Source of the DNA: Campylobacterales bacterium
GTDB taxonomy: Bacteria; Campylobacterota; Campylobacteria; Campylobacterales; QNZT01
DNA: 40,648 nt
Direction: 5' to 3'
NCBI GenBank assembly: GCA_027068765.1
Contig: JAMOMC010000059.1
Location: forward strand, 1 to 40,648
In this document: one piece after another, positions 31,629 through 40,556 of the stretch
Numbering within the stretch: the stretch's first letter is position 1
Layout: the number at the start of each line of letters is the position of its first letter
The notes under the pieces: generated by a model
Database searches by the model: none
The model's input: only the letters and a program-made list of their open reading frames with translations
What the model was told of the DNA's origin: nothing
Made by a program: the position numbers and the translations under genes

Positions 31629-31655
31629 ATATCGGCATTTTAAGTTAAAAGTGTA
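31629..31655 (-). promoter_or_regulatory. sigma28 (FliA)-like promoter of the PAS gene
   Basis: On the minus strand GCCGATAT (31629-31636) differs by one base from the sigma28 -10 GCCGATAA and contains the CGATWT core reported for Campylobacterota. TACACTTT (31648-31655), 11 nt upstream, matches six of eight bases of TAAAGTTT. The start would lie about 20 nt before the ATG, just upstream of the AAGGAG. Confidence 0.55.
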
Positions 31656-31660
31656 ATTTT

Positions 31661-31692
31661 TTTTTATTGTTCTAGTAAAAATTATGTACTTT
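31661..31692. repeat. intergenic repeat, copy B
   Basis: This 32-nt stretch matches 22673-22712 except for an 8-nt deletion (CATGCTAG) and two substitutions. It lies between the dxs stop and the PAS-gene promoter. Unlike copy A it lacks the second arm needed for a terminator hairpin. Confidence 0.5.
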
Positions 31693-31755
31693 CAATTGTT
31701 TATATGAGGTACTATTATATTTGATTTTTTTGCTACTGAATGGCTAGCATCTTTT

Positions 31756-33552
31756 TTACTTTTGTAAGATTTTTTCTGCTAGTTGTTTAGGTAAAATTCC
31801 CATATACTCTTCCACTAGTTTTGTATCACCATGCTTTATAAATTTATCATCATACTCAAAAGATACAATTTCAACACCTTTGATACCAAGCTCTAAAATA
31901 GCACTACCAACACCGCCCATTTTTGCACTATCACTAAATATAAACCATCTTTTATGGCTTTTTGCTAACTCTCTTAACATATTCTCATCTAGTGGTTTTA
32001 CAAAAATAAGATCTAATATAGAGACATCAATATCTAATAGTTTAGAAGTCATGCAAGCTCTACCAACTCCATTTCCATAACCAATTAAAAGTACATCGCT
32101 TTTGCCAATTTTAAGTAGTTGTGATTTTCCAAGCTCTAGAGGTTTATTTTCTCCCTCACATGGTAGAAATTCTCCTCTTGGGTATCTGAAAGAGCAGGGG
32201 GTTTTCATCTCACAAGCAAAGCTTACGACCTCTTTTAAGCTATTTTCATCTCTTGGTGCAAAAAGTGTCATATTGGGGATAGCTCTTAGATAGGATATAT
32301 CAAAAGTTCCTTGATGTGTCTCTCCATCCTCACCAACTATGCCAGCACGATCTATTGCAAAAACAACAGGAAGCTCCATGATGCAAGCATCATGGATAAC
32401 CTGATCATAAGCTCTTTGTAAAAATGTAGAGTAGATAGCTATAAAAGGTTTAAACCCCTCTTTTGCCATAGCACACATAGATGTAACTGCATGTTGTTCA
32501 GCAATTGCTACATCCCAAAATCTCTCAGGTAGTTTGTCTATAAGTGTTTTAATACCTGTACCACTAGGCATGGCTGCTGTAACACCTACAACATTTTCTT
32601 TTTTAAGAGCTAACTCTAGTAGTGCTTCGCCAAACATTTTAGTTGCATTTTTTGCACCATTTTTTTCTATCGGCTCTCCGCTATCTATATCAAATTTACC
32701 AACACCATGCCAATGTTCATAATATCCTTCAGCAATCTCATATCCTTTGCCTTTAGTTGTTTGTGTATGAATTATAACAGGTTTTTTTAACTCCTTTGCA
32801 ATCGTAAAAGACTCAATCAAAGCTTCAATATCATGCCCTTTAGTTGGTCCAATATACTCTAATCCAAGCTCTTCAAATAGTAATCCAGGAGTTATAAGCC
32901 TAAGACTTTCATCAAATCTTTTAGCGATATAAGTAGCACTCTGGGGAAGGTGTTCTAATACTTGTGTAGTTTTCTCTTTTACTTTTTGATAAAATCGTCC
33001 AGCTAATACTTGTGATAAGTAGTTGCTAATAGCTCCAATTGGTTTAGAGATACTCATCTCGTTGTCATTTAATATAATAACAACAGGAAGTCTTATATCT
33101 CCTAATTCATTCATAGCCTCATAAGCCATACCAGCACTCATTGAGCCATCTCCAATTAAAGCAATAGGAAGACGATTTTCATTTTTAAGCTTTATAGCTT
33201 TTGCTGCACCAACTGCTAGAGAGATTGAAGTGGAGCTATGACCAGCTATAAAGTAGTCGTAAGGAGATTCACTAGGTTTTGTATATCCACTAATACCTCC
33301 AAATTCTCTTAATGTTTCAAACTCATCCCATCTATCTGTTAAAAGTTTGTGGGCATATGCTTGATGAGATACATCATAGATAAAAGGGTCATTTTTAGCA
33401 TCAAAAACATAATGCATAGCAACTATCAACTCAACAACACCAAGTGTAGAGCTTAAGTGACCACCATTTTTACTAACTGTCTCTAAGATTTTTTTTCGTA
33501 TATCACTGCACAATTCATTTAGCTCATCAACACTATACTCTTTTATGTTCAT
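31756..33552 (-). CDS. dxs: 1-deoxy-D-xylulose-5-phosphate synthase
   Basis: Dxs condenses pyruvate and glyceraldehyde 3-phosphate, starting the MEP route to isoprenoids. This 598-residue transketolase-type enzyme has GGHLSSTLGVVEL near the start, the thiamine-diphosphate motif GDGSMSAGMAYEAMN, LNDNEMSISKPIGA, the central AIAEQHAVTSMCAMA and DRAGIVGEDGETHQG. The frame extends to 33579, inside fliH, but the ATG at 33552, four nt after the fliH stop and preceded by GGAAAAGAG, gives the usual N-terminus. It is the last gene of the lysA-to-dxs unit. Its two substrates are the products of Eda, encoded elsewhere in this window. Confidence 0.96.
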   Translation of the reverse strand: MNIKEYSVDELNELCSDIRKKILETVSKNGGHLSSTLGVVELIVAMHYVFDAKNDPFIYDVSHQAYAHKLLTDRWDEFETLREFGGISGYTKPSESPYDYFIAGHSSTSISLAVGAAKAIKLKNENRLPIALIGDGSMSAGMAYEAMNELGDIRLPVVIILNDNEMSISKPIGAISNYLSQVLAGRFYQKVKEKTTQVLEHLPQSATYIAKRFDESLRLITPGLLFEELGLEYIGPTKGHDIEALIESFTIAKELKKPVIIHTQTTKGKGYEIAEGYYEHWHGVGKFDIDSGEPIEKNGAKNATKMFGEALLELALKKENVVGVTAAMPSGTGIKTLIDKLPERFWDVAIAEQHAVTSMCAMAKEGFKPFIAIYSTFLQRAYDQVIHDACIMELPVVFAIDRAGIVGEDGETHQGTFDISYLRAIPNMTLFAPRDENSLKEVVSFACEMKTPCSFRYPRGEFLPCEGENKPLELGKSQLLKIGKSDVLLIGYGNGVGRACMTSKLLDIDVSILDLIFVKPLDENMLRELAKSHKRWFIFSDSAKMGGVGSAILELGIKGVEIVSFEYDDKFIKHGDTKLVEEYMGILPKQLAEKILQK

Positions 33553-33556
33553 ATAT

Positions 33557-34312
33557 TTACTCTTTTCCAATAAGTTCAATCGCTTTATTTAACCGAGAGG
33601 AGATAGTTCCATCAATGTTTGCAGAGTCACTTAGTATGACTACACCACCACGACTTATAGCTTCATCTTCTTGTATCTTAATAGAGTCTTGATTAAAATG
33701 TTCTGATATTTCTTTAAAATCATTAGGATTTACTTTAATTGTTAGGTTTCTTACACTTTTTAAGGTATCAATGAGAGCAGATGCTATAGATTTTGCAATT
33801 TTTTTAGAATCTATTTCAATCTCTTTTTTAATCACTTTTTTAGCTATTAAAATGGCACTCTCTACTAAATCTTCTTCAATATTTTTAAACACCCCATCAA
33901 GAGTGTTTTTTTGCTCATCTAAAAGTGTGATAGATCTTATGAGTTGATTTTTAAGATCATCATTTTCATTTGCAAACATCTCTTGTGTCTCTTTAATTCC
34001 CTCATTTTTACCATCTTCAAATTGACTTATTTTTTCTGCTTCTAGTTTGCTTTCAAACTCTTTTGTTTGCTCTTGTTGCTCCATTTGAAGTGTAACTATT
34101 TGCGAAGTTAGTGTTTCTACCTTTTCTAGTAGTTCATATGAAGGGTCTTTTTGCTCTTTTTGTTTAGTTTCTATTTTTTTTTCATCTATATTATCTTTGA
34201 AAAGTTCACTGTTAAATGTATTAACTTGGTTTTCTTTTATATCTAGCTGTCCAAATTTATATTTTTCTATATTGATTTTTTTAGATTTTTTTGGATCTAT
34301 AATATTGCTCAT
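33557..34312 (-). CDS. fliH: flagellar export regulator FliH
   Basis: FliH binds the export ATPase FliI and docks it at the C-ring. At 251 residues it has a charged N-terminal part, a long coiled coil (about 60-130: LEKVETLTSQIVTLQMEQQE, QFEDGKNEGIKETQEMF) and the conserved C-terminal FliH/V-ATPase-E-like domain (LVESAILIAKKVIKKEI, INVEV-like VRNLTIKVNP, AISRGGVVI). Sequence conservation in FliH is low, so position between fliG and dxs is part of the evidence. It starts 2 nt after fliG. Confidence 0.88.
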   Translation of the reverse strand: MSNIIDPKKSKKINIEKYKFGQLDIKENQVNTFNSELFKDNIDEKKIETKQKEQKDPSYELLEKVETLTSQIVTLQMEQQEQTKEFESKLEAEKISQFEDGKNEGIKETQEMFANENDDLKNQLIRSITLLDEQKNTLDGVFKNIEEDLVESAILIAKKVIKKEIEIDSKKIAKSIASALIDTLKSVRNLTIKVNPNDFKEISEHFNQDSIKIQEDEAISRGGVVILSDSANIDGTISSRLNKAIELIGKE

Positions 34313-34314
34313 AA

Positions 34315-35346
34315 TTAATCAATCATCTCGTCAGCTTCGCCAACTTGTATAAGACCTTTTTCTGCGAGCTTTTGTACTTCATCAACAATTTTTCTCTGTG
34401 CTTCTTCAACATCTTTTACTTTTGTAGCACCTAAAAACTCCATCTCTTCGTCAAAAGCTTCAGCAGCTCTTTGGGACATGTTTTCTGTAAATTTCACTTT
34501 AAGATCTGCTCCTGTTCCTTTGAGTGCAACCATTAATTGGTTTTTATCTAGTACTTTTAAAAGTTCTCTAATTGCAGTGGCATCTAGCTTTTCAATATCT
34601 TCAAAAGTAAACATTAGCTCTTTTATTACATTTGCAAGATCATTATCTGATTTTTCAATTAAGTCCATTGTCGATTTGGTTGCTTTTTGACCTAATTTGT
34701 TAAGCATTTCAGCGACCGCACGAGGACCACCTACTTCTACTTTATATGAGGTTAAAGACTCTAATTTACTCTCTAATACAGCGGAGACTCTTTTTATAAT
34801 TGCAGGTGAAATATCTCCTAAATTTGCCATACGAATTGTCACATCTGCTTTTTGATCATCTTCAAAAAATGAGAGAGTTTCAGCAGCATCAACAGGATTC
34901 ATATGGGCTAAAATAAGTGCTATTGTTTGAGGGTGTTCAGTGATGATAAAATCAGCTAATTGCTCAGGTTTTACTTTTGCAAGGTAGTTAAAACTTTGAG
35001 CTTCATTGAGGTCTTTTGAGAGTTTATTTAGTATATTTTGTGCAGTTTCAGGTCCAAAAGTTTTAAACAAAATTTCTCTTGCATACTCTAAGCCACCATT
35101 TACAATATATTTATTTGATTGAAAAAGTGCAACAAACTCTTCAAGTATTGCTGTTGCTATTGGTTTGTCCACATTTTCAAGTTTAACAATATCTGCTGTG
35201 AGATCTGTTACCAAGCTAACATCTAAACTCGCAAAAAGCTTAGAGGTTACTTCATCTCCAAGTTGTGTTAGCAGTATTGCAATTTTTTTGTCAGTTCCAA
35301 GTTCGGTATAAATTGCTTTTTGCTCATCGGTAAGTATTGTATTCAT
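34315..35346 (-). CDS. fliG: flagellar motor switch protein FliG
   Basis: FliG forms the top of the C-ring, binds FliF and makes torque with the stator. This 343-residue protein has the N-terminal FliF-binding domain (KIAILLTQLGDEVTSKLF), the middle domain with EHPQTIALILAHMNPVDAAE, and the C-terminal domain with FTFEDIEKLDATAIRELLK carrying the charged torque helix (DDL-type region). All are in the expected order and length. It lies 1 nt after fliF and 2 nt before fliH. Confidence 0.97.
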   Translation of the reverse strand: MNTILTDEQKAIYTELGTDKKIAILLTQLGDEVTSKLFASLDVSLVTDLTADIVKLENVDKPIATAILEEFVALFQSNKYIVNGGLEYAREILFKTFGPETAQNILNKLSKDLNEAQSFNYLAKVKPEQLADFIITEHPQTIALILAHMNPVDAAETLSFFEDDQKADVTIRMANLGDISPAIIKRVSAVLESKLESLTSYKVEVGGPRAVAEMLNKLGQKATKSTMDLIEKSDNDLANVIKELMFTFEDIEKLDATAIRELLKVLDKNQLMVALKGTGADLKVKFTENMSQRAAEAFDEEMEFLGATKVKDVEEAQRKIVDEVQKLAEKGLIQVGEADEMID

Positions 35347-35347
35347 T

Positions 35348-37036
35348 TTAAAACTCTTTTTCGCTTTCTATCATATTTTTTATCATTTTAGCTGCCTCTT
35401 CAGGGTTGCTTTCAATTTCTGCACGGATTTTTTCTAAAAGAACTTCATGTTTTATCTCCTCTTTATCTACAGGTCCTGAAATTCCAAGTTCTTCTTCGGC
35501 TTTTTTCTTAGCTTCATTGTACTCTTTTAAAGTGTCACTATCTTCTTTATTATCTTCAATTATAATCTCTTCTATAAGCTCCTCTTCGACATTGTGGTCT
35601 TGAAGCATTTTTTCTCCAAAAGGTGCAATAATTTTTTTATAAAATATAAATAGTAAAATGGCAGCAAAAAGAAATTTAAAAAGTGGAAGCAGAGGGTTTA
35701 TATAATTATTTGCAATTTCAGATACATTTGATGCTAAATCTTTTGGTTTTTCTTGTGAAAGAGGGTTAAATTCAAAATTACTAACAGCTACTTCATCACC
35801 TCTTTTTTCATTAAAACCAAAACTATTTTTTACGATATTTGTAATTGCATCTATTTCACTACCCTCTAATGGAATATATTGAAGTTCACTTATTCCATCA
35901 CTCTCTTTTTGTATATATTTTCCATCAACTACAACAGAAGCTGTGACTCTTTTTATTCTTGCAAATTCACTTTTGATATTTGTCACTTTTTTGGAGATTT
36001 CATAGTTTGTTGTTGTTGTACTTTTTTCGTACTTTTCACCTTTGTTTTTATTTTCATCTATTCCTTGTACTGGACCTATATTGCTAATGGCTCCTGGAAC
36101 TCCGCCTATATCTTGATCTTTGGAGCCTTCTTTTAACTCTTCAGTGCTCTGTTCACTTCTTACAACAGATTCAGGATCAAAAAATTCACTAACTACACTC
36201 TTTTGTTCAAAATCAAAATCGATAGATACTTTGGCAACAACTTTTTTTTCTCCTCCTAAAATTGGAGCTAGAATTTTTTCAATCTTTCTCTCATAAGCTC
36301 TCTCATAATCATTTCTATATTTTATCTGTGCAGCTACCATGTCGGACTCAAATCCATCATCTGTTTGATTTCCTAAAGACTCTCCATTTTGGTTTACAAT
36401 TTTTACATTTTCTGTGGTTAATTTTGAAACAGATGCTGAGACTAAATTTTTTATACCTGCTATCTGTTTGTTTGTAAGTTTTAAATTTGAATCTATCTTT
36501 AGTATAATAGATGCAGTTGGATTGGCTGATTTTTCTACAAAAACACTATCTTTTGGTAAAGCTATGTGTACTTTTGCATCTTCTATTGGAGTTAAACTTC
36601 CAATTGTTCTAGCTAGCTCTCCTTCTAAAGCTCGAAGATATTTTATCTTTTGTGCAAAGTCTGTTTCTCCAAAGCTCTGTTGGTCAAAGAGTTCAAATCC
36701 TACTTTAGAATTTTTAGGAATTCCAAGAGCTGCAATGGTGATTCTTTGCTTATATACAAACTCTTTTGGAACTTTTATAGTCCCTTCACTTAAAATTTTG
36801 TAAGGAATCCCATCTTTTTCGAGTTGTTCAATTACAAGTGCGGAGTCTGATGGTGTAATGTTGTCAAATAGTACTCTATATCCGTAGTCATCGTTATTTT
36901 TACTATTTGTAAAAAGGACTAAAAAGATTATAAACCCAACAACACTTAGAGTAGCTCCACCAATAATTGCTTTTTGTTTGGTTGTTAAGCTCTGAAAAAG
37001 TGCTGTAATTTGCTCTAGTAGCGTTTTAAAGTCCAT
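35348..37036 (-). CDS. fliF: flagellar MS-ring protein FliF
   Basis: FliF builds the MS-ring in the inner membrane, the base on which the flagellum assembles. It has 562 residues, with a first membrane segment at about 24-45 (AIIGGATLSVVGFIIFLVLF), a YscJ/FliF ring-building domain (YRVLFDNITPSDSALVIEQL, ELARTIGSLTPIEDAKVHIALP), a long periplasmic loop, a second membrane segment near 455-472 (LLPLFKFLFAAILLFIFY) and an acidic cytosolic tail that binds FliG. The length is normal. It follows hisC by 7 nt. Confidence 0.97.
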   Translation of the reverse strand: MDFKTLLEQITALFQSLTTKQKAIIGGATLSVVGFIIFLVLFTNSKNNDDYGYRVLFDNITPSDSALVIEQLEKDGIPYKILSEGTIKVPKEFVYKQRITIAALGIPKNSKVGFELFDQQSFGETDFAQKIKYLRALEGELARTIGSLTPIEDAKVHIALPKDSVFVEKSANPTASIILKIDSNLKLTNKQIAGIKNLVSASVSKLTTENVKIVNQNGESLGNQTDDGFESDMVAAQIKYRNDYERAYERKIEKILAPILGGEKKVVAKVSIDFDFEQKSVVSEFFDPESVVRSEQSTEELKEGSKDQDIGGVPGAISNIGPVQGIDENKNKGEKYEKSTTTTNYEISKKVTNIKSEFARIKRVTASVVVDGKYIQKESDGISELQYIPLEGSEIDAITNIVKNSFGFNEKRGDEVAVSNFEFNPLSQEKPKDLASNVSEIANNYINPLLPLFKFLFAAILLFIFYKKIIAPFGEKMLQDHNVEEELIEEIIIEDNKEDSDTLKEYNEAKKKAEEELGISGPVDKEEIKHEVLLEKIRAEIESNPEEAAKMIKNMIESEKEF

Positions 37037-37043
37037 TCTCTTC

Positions 37044-38147
37044 CTATAAAGTTAAAACCTCTTTGAAGGTTTTTAAAAATCTGCTATTTTGTTCAGGTGT
37101 CCCTATGGTGACCCTTATGCCATTAACACCGTAAGATGTTAAATCTCTGATTATTATACCTTTTTTTAATAATATTTGAGCTATGTTTTTAGAGCTTTTT
37201 TTATCGGAAAATGTGAAAGTAATAAAATTTGTATAGCTATTTATAAAATCTATTTTATTTTCTTTTGCAAAATCTTCATACTTTTTCATCTCTTTGAAGT
37301 TATTTTGCATAGTTTTATCGATAAACTCTTTATCTTCCAGTGACTCAAGAGCTGCCTTTAGTGAGAGAGTTGTAACATTAAAAGGTGGTCTCATTTTATA
37401 AAGTGCATCCATGATATCTATATTAGAAATTCCATAACCAACCCTAAGTCCTCCAAGTCCATATGATTTAGAAAATGTACCAAGGTATAGTGTGTTTGGA
37501 AATGTTTCGATTAACTCTTTTGGGCAGATCTCTTTTTTTGCATCTTTAAATTTAGCAAAATCTTGATAAGCACCATCAATCACTACCAAGGTATTTTCAT
37601 CAATATTCTTTAAAAAATTAAAAACATCCTCTTTATCCAGACACTCTCCAAGAGGATTATTTGGTAGACATAAAAATATAATTCCTATATCTTTCTCTTT
37701 TTTATAAAGATGCAGAAAGTCATCTAAATTGTGTTGATGTGAAGGAGTTTTTATAACTTTTGCACCGATTTGTTTGGCATAAATATCATACATTGCAAAG
37801 GTGGTTTTTGCCGTTAAAACTTTTTTATGCCTATTTGCTTTAGCATTTATAGCAAATGAGATAATTTGATCACTTCCTGCTCCTAAAATGATATTTTTGC
37901 TATCAACATTGTACTTTTTGGCTAGTGCAGTTTTTAAATCTATCATACTATCATCTGGATACATGTGAACTTGATTAGAGTTTTGTTTTATCGACTCTAT
38001 AACTTTTGGACTTGTTCCAAAAGGGTTTTCATTAGATGCTAGTTTTATTATATCTTTTGCATCTATCCCAAACTCTCTTACAACTAACTCTATTGGTTTT
38101 CCACCCTCATAAGTTTTGATACTCTCTAATTGTCTGTTAAATTTCAT
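37044..38147 (-). CDS. hisC: histidinol-phosphate aminotransferase
   Basis: HisC transfers an amino group from glutamate to imidazole-acetol phosphate in histidine synthesis. This 367-residue fold-type I PLP enzyme has [49 protein letters not shown], the PLP lysine in [17 protein letters not shown] and [11 protein letters not shown]. The frame extends to 38159, but the ATG at 38147 has GGAG at the right distance and gives the usual start [18 protein letters not shown]. It overlaps the end of pheA. Members of this group in small genomes may also act on aromatic amino acids, relevant next to pheA. Confidence 0.94.
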   Translation of the reverse strand: MKFNRQLESIKTYEGGKPIELVVREFGIDAKDIIKLASNENPFGTSPKVIESIKQNSNQVHMYPDDSMIDLKTALAKKYNVDSKNIILGAGSDQIISFAINAKANRHKKVLTAKTTFAMYDIYAKQIGAKVIKTPSHQHNLDDFLHLYKKEKDIGIIFLCLPNNPLGECLDKEDVFNFLKNIDENTLVVIDGAYQDFAKFKDAKKEICPKELIETFPNTLYLGTFSKSYGLGGLRVGYGISNIDIMDALYKMRPPFNVTTLSLKAALESLEDKEFIDKTMQNNFKEMKKYEDFAKENKIDFINSYTNFITFTFSDKKSSKNIAQILLKKGIIIRDLTSYGVNGIRVTIGTPEQNSRFLKTFKEVLTL

Positions 38148-39207
38148 TTTTTTCTCCATCTACATAAGAGCCCAACCACTTTATTTTATTTGGTGAGTTT
38201 TTTATGAGTGTTTTTATTTTTTCGTTGTCTATATGACCCTTAAAGTCTATAAAAAAGATTGATTGAAATTTTTTCTCTTTTATTGGGCGAGACTCAATCT
38301 TTGTAAGATTTATACCAATATCTTGAAAGCTTTGTAAAAAATCTACTAAACTTCCTGGTCTATCCTCTGTTCTAGCTAAAATTGTAGTTTTGTCGTGTTC
38401 ACTTTGCTGATTTTTAAAATCACTTAGAATTAAAAATCTAGTTCTATTTGCCAAATTATCCTCTATCTTTTCAAAGTGTATAGGAAGTTTATAAAGTTTT
38501 GCAGCGATATGTGAGCAAATAGCTGCAGAGTTTGGATCCTCTTTTGCTCTTCTTGCTGCTGCTGAAGTCGATCTTGTTGGCACAAACTCTATATCTTGTA
38601 AAAAATGCTCTTCGAGAAAATTTTTACATTGATTGTAGCCTTGAGGATGTGAGTATATTCGTTTTATATCTTTTAAATTCTCTGAAACTGTGGCAAATGA
38701 GTGATGAATATCCATAAAAGTCTCAGAAACTATCAAAGAGTCATATTTTTTTAGACAATCTAGTGTAGCTCCAACTGCACCATCTGTGTTGTTTTCAATT
38801 GGAACTATTCCAAACTTTGCCTCTTTATTATCAAGCACTTTAAAAACAGATTCAATTGAATTTAGTGGAAGATAATAACTCATCGCCCCAAATTTACTCT
38901 CTGCAACTTGATGAGAATAACTCCCCTCAGGTCCTAAATATGCGACTTTTTCAGGAAGTTCAAGATTTCTGCTAACTGCAAAAATTTCCATATAAATCGC
39001 TTCAATCGCTTCATCACTTAAAGCTCCATTATTTTGTTTGCAAAGTCTCTCAATTATCTCTTTTTCTCTCTCAGGGCGATAGATGCTAGAGCCGTCGTTG
39101 TGCTTTAGTTTGCCTACTTTTTTTACATACTCCATTCTTTGATTTAGAAGTGTTAAAAGCTCATCATCAACACTGTTTATCTCTAATCTTAAATCATTTA
39201 AAGTCAT
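38137..39207 (-). CDS. pheA: bifunctional chorismate mutase / prephenate dehydratase
   Basis: PheA converts chorismate to prephenate and then to phenylpyruvate for phenylalanine. The 356 residues hold an AroQ-type chorismate mutase (1-85: [20 protein letters not shown]), a prephenate dehydratase (about 95-270: [39 protein letters not shown] with the TRF motif) and a C-terminal ACT domain ([20 protein letters not shown], then ESRPIK) that usually mediates feedback by phenylalanine. It overlaps lysA by 4 nt and hisC by 11 nt. Confidence 0.96.
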   Translation of the reverse strand: MTLNDLRLEINSVDDELLTLLNQRMEYVKKVGKLKHNDGSSIYRPEREKEIIERLCKQNNGALSDEAIEAIYMEIFAVSRNLELPEKVAYLGPEGSYSHQVAESKFGAMSYYLPLNSIESVFKVLDNKEAKFGIVPIENNTDGAVGATLDCLKKYDSLIVSETFMDIHHSFATVSENLKDIKRIYSHPQGYNQCKNFLEEHFLQDIEFVPTRSTSAAARRAKEDPNSAAICSHIAAKLYKLPIHFEKIEDNLANRTRFLILSDFKNQQSEHDKTTILARTEDRPGSLVDFLQSFQDIGINLTKIESRPIKEKKFQSIFFIDFKGHIDNEKIKTLIKNSPNKIKWLGSYVDGEKNEI

Positions 39208-40409
39208 TTTATAAACTCCTTCTCTAAAGCTATCATATCTTCAAAATTTTCTCTTTTTCGTATGAGTCTATCTTTGCCATTTTCTAAAGCAACTTCAGCT
39301 GCTTTTGCTCTTGTGTTGTAGTTGCTACTCATCGTATAACAGTAAGCACCTGCATTTTTAATTACTAAAAGATCATTATGTTCTGTTTTTGGTAACTCTA
39401 TATTTTTTGCAAAAAAGTCACCACTTTCACAAACAGGACCAACAACATCTGTTAAAGTTTTTTCGTTTTCATTGTTCAAAACCTCTATATCATGGTAAGC
39501 ATTATAAAGAGATGGTCTTATAAGGTCGTTCATACCTCCATCAACTATAACAAATCTTTTATCTCCATTTTGTTTCTCATAAAGAACTTTAGTTAAAAAA
39601 TATCCACTCTCTCCAACTAAAAATCTACCAGGTTCACAGATAATTGTCACATCAAGAGTAAAAAGAGTGCTAAATATAGCTTGAGCATAATCATAAGGCT
39701 TTATCAATACTTCATCTTTATACCTTATACCTAGTCCTCCACCAATATCAAAAAACTTAATATTTATATCTAAAACTTTTAAATTTCTAACCAAATCAGC
39801 TACAATTTCACTTGATTTTTGAATCGGTTCTAGCTCGGTTAATTGGGAACCTATGTGAAAATGAATCCCAACAGGGTCTAGAAACTCTGAATTTTTAGCT
39901 TTTATGTACATTCTTTTTGCATCTTCTATATCTACACCAAACTTATTTTCACTAAGTCCAGTAGAGATGTATGGATGAGTTTTTGGGTCGATATTTGGAT
40001 TTACTCTTATGCTTATTCTTGCAATTTTTCCTAACTCTTTTGCCATAATTTCAACTCTCATAAGCTCTGCAAAACTTTCAAGATTTATCATAAGTATATC
40101 TTTTTCAATTGCTTCTTTTATCTCCACATCTCTTTTCCCAACACCAGAAAAGATAATTTTATAGCTAGACACACCTGCCAAAAATGCTCTTCTAACTTCA
40201 CCAATTGAGACACAATCACAACCAGCTCCTAAATCTGCTAAATGTTTAATAACACTGAGGTTTGAGTTAGCTTTTACAGCATAACAGATGAGGGATTTTT
40301 TGGCACGAAATGACTCTTTTAGCTCACTGTATTTAGTGGAAATATAATCAAAATCATAAATATAAAGTGGTGTGTCGTAAGTGTCGCTTAAAGTTTTAAA
40401 GTCTATCAT
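39204..40409 (-). CDS. lysA: diaminopimelate decarboxylase
   Basis: LysA decarboxylates meso-diaminopimelate to lysine. It has 401 residues, a fold-type III PLP barrel with the PLP lysine in CYAVKANSN, HFHIGSQLTE, DIGGGLGI, CEPGRFLVGESG, GPVCESGDFFAKN (active-site Cys) and AGAYCYTMSSNYN. The frame extends to a TTG at 40451, but the ATG at 40409, preceded by GGG about 8 nt away, gives the usual length and start MIDFKTLSDTYDTPLYIYDF. It is the first gene of the seven-gene unit running to dxs. The 147-nt gap upstream shows no lysine riboswitch. Confidence 0.94.
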   Translation of the reverse strand: MIDFKTLSDTYDTPLYIYDFDYISTKYSELKESFRAKKSLICYAVKANSNLSVIKHLADLGAGCDCVSIGEVRRAFLAGVSSYKIIFSGVGKRDVEIKEAIEKDILMINLESFAELMRVEIMAKELGKIARISIRVNPNIDPKTHPYISTGLSENKFGVDIEDAKRMYIKAKNSEFLDPVGIHFHIGSQLTELEPIQKSSEIVADLVRNLKVLDINIKFFDIGGGLGIRYKDEVLIKPYDYAQAIFSTLFTLDVTIICEPGRFLVGESGYFLTKVLYEKQNGDKRFVIVDGGMNDLIRPSLYNAYHDIEVLNNENEKTLTDVVGPVCESGDFFAKNIELPKTEHNDLLVIKNAGAYCYTMSSNYNTRAKAAEVALENGKDRLIRKRENFEDMIALEKEFIK

Positions 40410-40485
40410 AGAAATTACCCTATTTTTGTATTTTTGAGCGATAGTATCCAAAAATCTCTTTTAGGTAGTTTTTTAGACCAAATTG

Positions 40486-40494
40486 TGCTAAAAT
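40486..40494 (+). promoter_or_regulatory. putative extended -10 of the right-end gene
   Basis: GTGCTAAAAT in this segment reads TG-N-TAAAAT, an extended -10-like element that would start transcription near 40501. The palindrome at 40490-40510 covers it. Confidence 0.35.
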
Positions 40495-40510
40495 AACTTC
40501 AAGTTATTTT
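40490..40510. repeat. perfect palindrome over the right-end promoter
   Basis: Arms AAAATAACTT (40490-40499) and AAGTTATTTT (40501-40510) are perfectly inverted around a single C. The genes on both sides point away from it, so a terminator role is unlikely, and an operator for a dimeric repressor fits better. Confidence 0.55.
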
Positions 40511-40556
40511 GGAATTAGGATATTGCTTACAGTAACAAAGGAGATTGAATCTATTT

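Noticed and set aside
36414-36803. 129-codon plus-strand frame opposite fliF
   Set aside because: Its composition (Phe, Ser, Leu rich) is that of the complement of an AT-rich coding strand, and fliF is certain here. The same applies to frames opposite fliA (16490-16804), opposite fliY/LOG (14332-14709) and opposite the SPFH gene (23006-23299).
40410-40451. Upstream TTG start for lysA
   Set aside because: It would add 14 residues not typical of the family; the ATG at 40409 gives normal length. Longer starts were likewise rejected for hisC (38159), dxs (33579), the PAS gene (31638), the cytochrome (18374) and eda (10054), because internal ATGs have better ribosome binding sites.
40410-40556. 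Possible lysine riboswitch ahead of lysA
   Set aside because: The 147-nt gap is too short and shows none of the conserved lysine-riboswitch core; only a palindrome and promoter-like elements are visible.
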